Source: Asterias rubens (taxonomy: Eukaryota > Echinodermata > Asteroidea > Forcipulatida > Asteriidae). From it: a DNA stretch of 64,000 nt. The DNA is taken from the NCBI RefSeq assembly GCF_902459465.1, contig NC_047078.1, forward strand, positions 6,286,333-6,350,332, read 5' to 3'. The position numbers and the translations under genes were made by a program. The stretch's first letter is position 1. The number at the start of each line of letters is the position of its first letter. The notes beneath the pieces were generated by a model. It had not been told where the DNA came from and ran no database searches. It worked only from the letters and a program-made list of their open reading frames with translations. Below, piece after piece: positions 61,001 to 64,000 of this stretch.

Positions 61001-62727
61001 CCATAGCCGCTGCAGCCATATTCACTGCAGCCATACTCAATGCAGCCATAGCCGCTGCAGCCGTAGCCATTGCCGTCATAGCCGATGCAGCCATACATGT
61101 AGCCACTGTAGCCATTGCAACCATAGCCGCTGCAGCCGTAGCCACTGCCGTTGTTGCCAATGCAGCCATAGCCACTGCAGCCATATTCACTGCAGCCATA
61201 CTCAATGCAGCCATAGCCGCTGCAGCCATATTCATTGCAGCCATACTCAATGCAGCCATAGCCGCTGCAGCCATATTCACTGCAGCCATACTCAATGCAG
61301 CCATAGCCGCTGCAGCCATATTCATTGCAGCCATACTCAATGCAGCCATAGCCGCTGCAGCCATATTCATTGCAGCCATACTCAATGCAGCCATAGCCGC
61401 TGCAGCCATATTCACTGCAGCCATACTCAATGCAGCCATAGCCGCTGCAGCCGTAGCCACTGCCGTCATAGCCGATGCAGCCATAGCCACTGCAGACATA
61501 CATGTAGTCACTGTAGCCACTGCAGCCATAGCCGCTGCAGCCACTGAAGCCGTAGCAGTTGCTTACCTTTTGCTGAGGTATGGTGCATTCTGATCCTCTT
61601 AGAGGCCATAAACTGAAGCACTCGTTCTACATTCTCTCTCATGGCGGTGGTTGTTTGAGGGCTGTAGTCCACCCTGGCCAACGTCTCACCAGCTATCAAT
61701 CCAAAATTAATAAAAAATAAAAAATAAAGTTAAAAACAAATGTAACTATAAACTTAAGAAAACATGATGACTTAAAGCATTCAAAGGCAGTGGAGTGGAC
61801 ACTATTGGTAGTTACTCAAAATATTTTTTAGCATAAAACCTTAATTGGTAGCGAGTAATGGGAAGAGGTTGATAGTATAAAACATTGTGAGAAATGGCTC
61901 CCTCTGAAGAAACGTAGTTTTTGAGAAAGAGGTAACTTTCGAGACCTCAGATTTAAAAGCATCTGAAAGCACACAACTTTGTGTGACAAGGGTGTTTTTT
62001 CTTTCATTGTTATCTCGTTTGACGACTAATTGAGCTCAAATTTTCACAGGTTTATTATTTTACGCATATGTTGAGATACACCAAGTGAGAAGACTGGTCT
62101 TTGACAATTACCAATAGTGTCCAGTGTCTTCAAACCAAAACTTGAAATCTTCTGTTAATTTTAAACTATTTTGGGTTGTTGTCTTGTCCAAATCTACTAA
62201 ACGTACTTTCGATTAGTGGATCGAGGGGACTTCCCATTATTAAATTCACTGCCATGGATTGAGCTGTCATAAAAAGAGAAATCCGCTTGATTCACTAAAG
62301 CAAAAGCTTCCTACCTTCTGCCCAGGTAGAAGTTAAGAAGCAGTTTTTTTCAGAACTAATGTAGTCTCCCGCAATTCTGAAATGTACCCTGCGGCAGTAG
62401 AATAAAAAGCAGACCTACATGTAGTTCCCAAAGAACAAAAATCTACTCAGCAACGTAGGTGTTACCCAAAACATTATACGTTATTATTATTATTAATATT
62501 ATTAATTTTTTTTTTACTTTCTATTTAAGGGCAGTCTTCAAAAGTCTGAATTCAGATAAAAAAAAAAACGAAAATGTCTCCTCCCTGCCATACTTACAGA
62601 CTATCTCAACGAGATGAACCAGTGGGACGCCATCTTGCATATCTCGTCTTAGATCCTCCACCATACGACATCCTTGTCTCTTCTTTAGCTGTGAGTTGAC
62701 CCAAGCCACGTACGCCTGCAGTTGTTG
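40073..62727 (-). CDS. DIXDC1: Dixin (DIX domain-containing protein 1), first coding exon not in window
   Basis: Seventeen minus-strand exons join in phase to 670 codons plus TAG: 62727-62598, 61692-61567, 58143-57903, 56052-55972, 54625-54450, 51474-51335, 49246-49142, 47976-47872, 46720-46574, 46324-46217, 45391-45299, 44149-44048, 43611-43543, 42991-42904, 42745-42628, 41937-41829, 40147-40073. All have GT donors and AG acceptors. Residues 1-112 form most of a CH domain ([17 protein letters not shown] to [14 protein letters not shown]). About 193-251 is Ser/Pro-rich, 270-485 is coiled coil, and 590-670 is the DIX domain ([47 protein letters not shown]). Known role: DIX-domain scaffold that binds Dishevelled and Axin and promotes Wnt signalling, also actin-linked. 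The length is close to the 683-aa human protein once about 20 N-terminal residues are added; that exon ends in phase 0 and I do not find it up to base 64000. Introns are rich in SINEs and MITEs. Confidence 0.95.
40365..41050 (+). pseudogene. LINE reverse-transcriptase ORF C-terminal remnant with 3' tail
   Basis: The translation in broken frames gives [30 protein letters not shown], then (after a stop) [18 protein letters not shown] and [10 protein letters not shown]. These are the conserved C-terminal blocks of a LINE ORF2 type that is common in marine invertebrates. Stops and frame breaks show it is dead. The end 'ggagtcaccggcacaaagga' ... 'tgcatgctgtgataagatga' is repeated at 58490-58570. 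It lies in the last dixin intron, in antisense to dixin. Confidence 0.75.
41452..41806 (-). mobile_element. SINE-1 copy
   Basis: The reverse complement has the head 'gggtgttgtggccgagtgga', box-B-like 'gtgggttcgaatcccggtct', 'cttgagcaagacacttaact', 'gggtaaatgggtacctgtga' and the end 'agcgctatataaaaacaggt' plus ATTATT. It ends about 15 bp from the donor of the 41829 exon. Confidence 0.8.
42150..42314. mobile_element. TTAA-type MITE family D, partial copy
   Basis: Contains 'aaaaggaaaaccacgcaa' and ends 'ccaaggtaacgtgttcct' before TTAA, matching the reverse complement of 27935-28195. It lies in the dixin intron between the 42628 and 41937 exon ends. Confidence 0.6.
43760..43925 (-). mobile_element. 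SINE-1 fragment
   Basis: The reverse complement matches the middle and head of the element at 63557 ('gagtgtgggtttgagtccca', 'gtcctcaagcaatacactta'). It is truncated and diverged, in a dixin intron. Confidence 0.6.
44640..44815 (+). pseudogene. LINE reverse-transcriptase ORF C-terminal remnant
   Basis: The plus-strand frame reads [20 protein letters not shown] then [15 protein letters not shown], matching the 'R-R-FGHVARM-D--PAKKAL' block at the end of many LINE ORF2 proteins. Only about 55 codons remain before a stop. Confidence 0.65.
44836..45107. mobile_element. MITE family F (AACTGG-rich), copy 2
   Basis: Reverse complement of the element at 18018-18288, with the same ends (cccaggtcaaaattccagtt and ttcaactggaattttgacct). 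The two copies sit in introns of different genes on opposite strands. Confidence 0.8.
45460..46121 (+). mobile_element. SINE-2 split by a MITE, with expanded CAAA tail
   Basis: 45460-45702 matches the SINE-2 at 22215 up to 'gggagtttgccgagttccc'. The SINE resumes at 46022 ('ttaatggggaaatcatctaa') and ends in (CAAA)n at about 46055-46121, some 16 units. The tail runs to about 95 bp from the dixin exon at 46217. Confidence 0.82.
45707..46021. mobile_element. TTAA-type MITE family A inserted in SINE-2
   Basis: A 315-bp element, flanked by TTAA at 45703-45706 and 46022-46025. Ends 'aggcagtggacactattgg' and 'ccaatagtgtccactgcct' are inverted. The interrupted SINE-2 allows the target duplication to be read. 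It is shorter than other family A copies, with a deletion after 'aatggggagaag'. Confidence 0.85.
47505..47805 (-). mobile_element. SINE-1 copy
   Basis: The reverse complement matches the 63557 copy: head 'gtgtcgtggctgagcggtta', 'gagtgtgggttcgaatcccc', 'cttaagcaagacacttaacc', then 'aaggggttcgccccggtgtt' and 'ttgtaaagacttccacc'. It ends about 65 bp before the dixin exon at 47872. Confidence 0.78.
49292..49658. mobile_element. TTAA-type MITE family B
   Basis: Flanked by TTAA at 49288-49291 and 49659-49662. It aligns end to end with 5430-5788 ('cacagatttacaaataactt', 'catgtcatgacacggtgaaa', 'ccgaaagtgtccaatggct'). Its left end starts only about 40 bp after the dixin exon boundary at 49246. Confidence 0.8.
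49825..49876. repeat. (ACAT)n microsatellite
   Basis: About 12 units of acat with one 'atat' interruption, in a dixin intron next to a LINE remnant. Confidence 0.9.
49880..50190 (-). pseudogene. Non-LTR retrotransposon ORF2 C-terminal remnant
   Basis: The minus frame reads [40 protein letters not shown] and, in another frame, [12 protein letters not shown]. It is the same element type as the plus-strand remnant at 25050, including the 'gcgctatataaatg'-type end near 49885. Frameshifted and inactive. Confidence 0.65.
50424..50708. mobile_element. TTAA-type MITE family C
   Basis: Flanked by TTAA at 50420-50423 and 50709-50712. Ends 'aggaacgttacagaattgg' and 'ccaattctgtaatgttcct' are inverted. 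It shares 'gacccagatggccgatcgat' with the copy at 38010 (there on the opposite strand). Confidence 0.8.
50760..50830. mobile_element. TTAA-type MITE family A, left-end fragment
   Basis: TTAA at 50756-50759 and then 'aggcactggacactattggt' through 'aaaacttactacgtaatgag'. The right part is missing or too diverged to see. Confidence 0.65.
51816..51881. repeat. Perfect 25-bp inverted repeat with 16-bp loop
   Basis: The arms at 51816-51840 and 51857-51881 are exact complements (first 20 bases atgaggtgcatgctggtcta). It lies in the dixin intron between the exons at 51474 and 54450. No ORF or terminator role is expected in an animal genome. Confidence 0.85.
53319..53686. mobile_element. TTAA-type MITE, family A variant
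   Basis: TTAA at 53315-53318 and 53687-53690. The ends 'agggaaggtacacgtttggt' and 'accaaacgtgtaccttccct' are perfect inverted repeats over 20 bases. It has the central palindrome 'gacttctagctagaagtc' as at 28459. Confidence 0.82.
54673..54830. repeat. Copy of the 'gccttggtgccc' fold-back repeat
   Basis: Shares 'aggcctgtatgcttcg', 'gattttctccttggtaaag' and 'catttcaagggcacca' with the opposite-strand copy at 59250-59420 and with 7085-7445. Confidence 0.6.
56249..56651. mobile_element. TTAA-type MITE family A, diverged copy with a second partial copy
   Basis: Left 'aggaactggacactatcatt', right 'ccaaaggtgtccagtgtct' before TTAA at 56652. A further partial copy follows to about 56851 ('gacaataaccaaaggtgtcc' then 'agtgcct' and TTAA). 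Dixin intron. Confidence 0.65.
57327..57621. mobile_element. MITE family G copy
   Basis: Ends 'ggcccaatttcatagagctg' and 'cagctgtacaaaattgggcc'. Several 'ggtaaccagt'/'ggttaccagtcaca' words are mirrored inside. Non-coding, in a dixin intron. Confidence 0.72.
58197..58366. repeat. Long inverted repeat (arms about 75 bp)
   Basis: The left arm from 'tttggtttgcagtaacacca' to 'ttctacta' and the right arm from 'tagtagaa' to 'ggtgttaccgcaaaccaaa' pair with few mismatches around 'tcgcgg'. Single arms of the same family occur at about 17050-17400, 22075-22220 and 62330-62470. It starts about 55 bp upstream of the acceptor of the dixin exon at 58143. Confidence 0.8.
58367..60150. other. Dixin intron: LINE tail, AAT repeats, fold-back copy
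   Basis: About 58490-58570 repeats the 3' end of the LINE remnant at 40970-41050, followed by AAT microsatellite. 59250-59420 is a copy of the 'gccttggtgccc' fold-back repeat. Short (AAT)n runs lie near 58164, 58395 and 58563. Otherwise nothing is recognised. Confidence 0.5.
60165..60640. repeat. Irregular repeat of 'attgcatatgcaa' and 'gtccgg' words
   Basis: Variants of 'gaggacattattgcatatg', 'gacacaattgcat', 'atatgcaaatgtgtccgg' and 'atgcaaaaccgt' recur at least ten times on both strands with changing spacing. Many contain octamer-like ATGCAAAT/ATTTGCAT or ATTGCATATGCAAT palindromes. No conserved ORF. Confidence 0.65.
60789..60969. mobile_element. MITE family G copy
   Basis: Starts 'ggcccaatttcataaagctg' and ends 'tgctttataaaattgggct', with mirrored 'gcttagcag' words. 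Directly followed by the 15/45-bp minisatellite. Confidence 0.72.
60996..61557. repeat. 15-bp/45-bp higher-order minisatellite next to a dixin exon
   Basis: About 36 copies of a 15-bp unit ending TGCAGCCATA, arranged as 45-bp triplets (ctcaatgcagccata, gccgctgcagccata, ttcactgcagccata). The array stops about 10 bp from the donor of the dixin exon 61692-61567. Three frames are open for 170-210 codons because 15 and 45 are divisible by three; they give low-complexity peptides (Cys/His, Met/Ala or Gly/Tyr/Cys) and are not counted as genes. Confidence 0.9.
61784..62130. mobile_element. TTAA-type MITE family A
   Basis: Left 'aggcagtggagtggacacta', with a small internal duplication of 'gtgga'; right 'gacaattaccaatagtgtcc' plus 'agtgtctt'. 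TTAA flanks are lost (TCAA on both sides). In the dixin intron between the CH-domain exons. Confidence 0.75.
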
Positions 62728-63281
62728 CTGAGTTATAAAAAAGGAAAACTTTGTTAATTTTGAAGCAATTAAAGGGTGGCTGCAGTGTTTTTTTAATTAA
62801 TTTAAACGATTAAACATGACTTTTTAAACCCGAAATATTTGTTTATATTTTGTATTAAATGCGCCTGTATTTTAAACATGGTTTTCAAGAGATTACAACA
62901 TGTAGGGGAACCCACCCCGCCCTTAAAGGGAGCCTTCATTTGCATAAAGGTGACGTCATGTCGATAACCCGAGCCGCCGGGCCCCCTGGCTGTGTTCATA
63001 TAGAGACGTGTGCACTGTGTGGCCTTGTACCTAGGGGCATGTAGTTAGGGGACCAGACTCTTTTTGCCGCCGATATGTTTGAATTCCCGACGTGACGTCG
63101 ATGGTAGGGGGCCGGTAACAATCCACAAAAGGGGGGGGGGGCATGACTTATTCGCTACTTACGCAAATACATGTAGATGGATGCAGGAAGCATAACCCCT
63201 CAAGAGGAATGAACAATCTGAGAAGCATCACAGATTCAAATTTCGGGGCATAAAAAAAATCAACTTTGACTCGAGTGATGG
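62728..63281. other. Region upstream of the first visible dixin exon
   Basis: No exon with a phase 0 donor and dixin-like N terminus was found. At 62937-62958 an octamer ATTTGCAT lies 6 bp from a CRE TGACGTCA, within a GC-richer stretch. A poly-G run is at about 63128. It could be intron 1 or distal promoter. Confidence 0.35.
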
Positions 63282-63467
63282 TGTATAGAAGAGTTTGCGG
63301 TAACACCATGTAATGACTGTCTCTAAATGAGTTGGGGGTGGTTCTGAAAAGAACCGTTGGATTAACTTGACGTTTCGATCAGTATGCTCTGATCGTCTTC
63401 TTTCAGAACCACCCCAACTCATTTAGAGACAGTCATTACATGGTTTTACTGCTAACTCTTCTACATC
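63282..63467. repeat. Fold-back repeat with about 68-bp arms
   Basis: The left arm includes 'accatgtaatgactgtctct' and 'aaatgagttggggg'; the right arm is its complement, with few mismatches. The centre (63343-63405) contains 'ggttctgaaaagaacc' and, on the minus strand, 'gaagacgatcagagcatact' followed by GATCGAAACGTCAAG. See findings for the possible link to other sites. Confidence 0.8.
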
Positions 63468-63556
63468 TTATTTCCACCATGCAAAGTTTCAAATCCTACT
63501 CCAGTGATGGTATCATCTCTCTCACGACGGTAATACATATGTAATACATTTGTTGA

Positions 63557-63957
63557 AGTGTCGTGGCCGAGCGGTTAAGAGCACCGAATTCAAACTCTGG
63601 TGTTTCTGATCAGCAGAGTGTGGGTTCGAATCCCCAGCCGTGACACCTGTGTCCTTAAGCAAGACACATAACCATTGCTTCGTCCTTCGGATGGGACGTA
63701 AAGCCGTTGGTCCCATGTGTTGTTTAAACGCATGTAAAAGAACCCAGTGCACTTGTCGAAAAGAGAAGGGGTTCGCCCCGGTGTTCCTGGCTGGATTGGC
63801 AGCATATTGCGCCACAGCACCTTGTAAACCATTACATTGTGCTTAAGGATTAGGTCTTATATTATCTCAGAAATCGCCCCCACTCCTTGCAGTAATAATA
63901 CCTGGCGCTTTGTATCCTTTGGCAAAAGGCGCGTTATAAATACGGTTATTATTATTA
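63557..63957 (+). mobile_element. Full-length tRNA-derived SINE-1
   Basis: About 400 bp. The head is a Leu/Ser-tRNA-like region 'gtgtcgtggccgagcggtta' ... 'gtgggttcgaatccccagcc' with A and B boxes. The body has 'cttaagcaagacacataacc', 'gatgggacgtaaagccgttg', 'aaggggttcgccccggtgtt' and 'attggcagcatattgcgcca'. The tail is 'ggcgcgttataaatacggtt' and ATTATT. It is the best preserved copy in the window and useful as a reference for the others. Confidence 0.85.
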
Positions 63958-64000
63958 TGTACGAATCATGTTGTAACTACCAGTCAGAAAACACGATCAA

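Noticed and set aside
60912..61547. ORFs of 171-211 codons on both strands, Cys/His-rich or Ala/Met-rich
   Set aside because: They are translations of a 15/45-bp minisatellite in several frames, with no start context or splice link. The Cys/His pattern is not a zinc-finger spacing.
63557..63650. A functional tRNA-Ser/Leu gene
   Set aside because: A and B boxes are present, but the same head occurs with a 300-bp SINE body in several places, and the anticodon stem is poor. It is a SINE head.

Overview
This is 64 kb of animal genomic DNA. Genes have GT-AG introns, long AT-rich introns and dense short repeats. The gene set (a CH/coiled-coil/DIX dixin, an RBM7-type RRM protein, a many-Ig/FN3 receptor, a rhodopsin-type GPCR), together with tRNA-derived SINEs and very many short TTAA-flanked DNA elements, fits a marine invertebrate deuterostome. 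An echinoderm, perhaps a sea star, is my best guess; the species is inference.

Layout. (1) 0.7-1.7 kb, plus strand: an intronless rhodopsin-like GPCR of 321 aa. (2) 1.7-7.6 kb: intergenic, with repeats and nothing convincingly coding. (3) 7.6-9.2 kb, minus strand: a two-exon RBM7 orthologue of 291 aa. (4) 9.2-9.75 kb: a compact divergent promoter with a YY1-type motif. (5) 9.75-30.5 kb, plus strand: a 21-exon type I membrane receptor of 1614 aa. Signal peptide, ten Ig domains, three FN3 domains, one membrane helix and a 309-aa basic tail could be joined with consistent splice phases from ATG to stop. One intron uses a GC donor. (6) 30.5-40 kb: a convergent intergenic region with DNA elements, a 51-bp minisatellite and a palindromic tandem repeat. 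(7) 40-62.7 kb, minus strand: dixin (DIXDC1), 17 exons joined in phase to a 670-residue product. Only the most N-terminal exon, about 20 residues, is missing and is probably beyond the window. (8) 62.7-64 kb: upstream or intronic DNA with a fold-back repeat and a full-length SINE.

The genes do not form one pathway. RBM7 and the receptor probably share a promoter region. Dixin is a Wnt/Dishevelled-linked scaffold, and the receptor looks like an adhesion or guidance molecule with no clear family.

The repeat landscape is the other main story. At least five families of roughly 300-400 bp non-autonomous elements end in TTAA-AG. Two insertions sit inside SINEs, so the TTAA target duplication can be read by comparison with other SINE copies in the same window. 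Several non-LTR retrotransposon 3' ends and five tandem-repeat arrays are also present. Long ORFs over the tandem arrays are by-products of repeat periods divisible by three.
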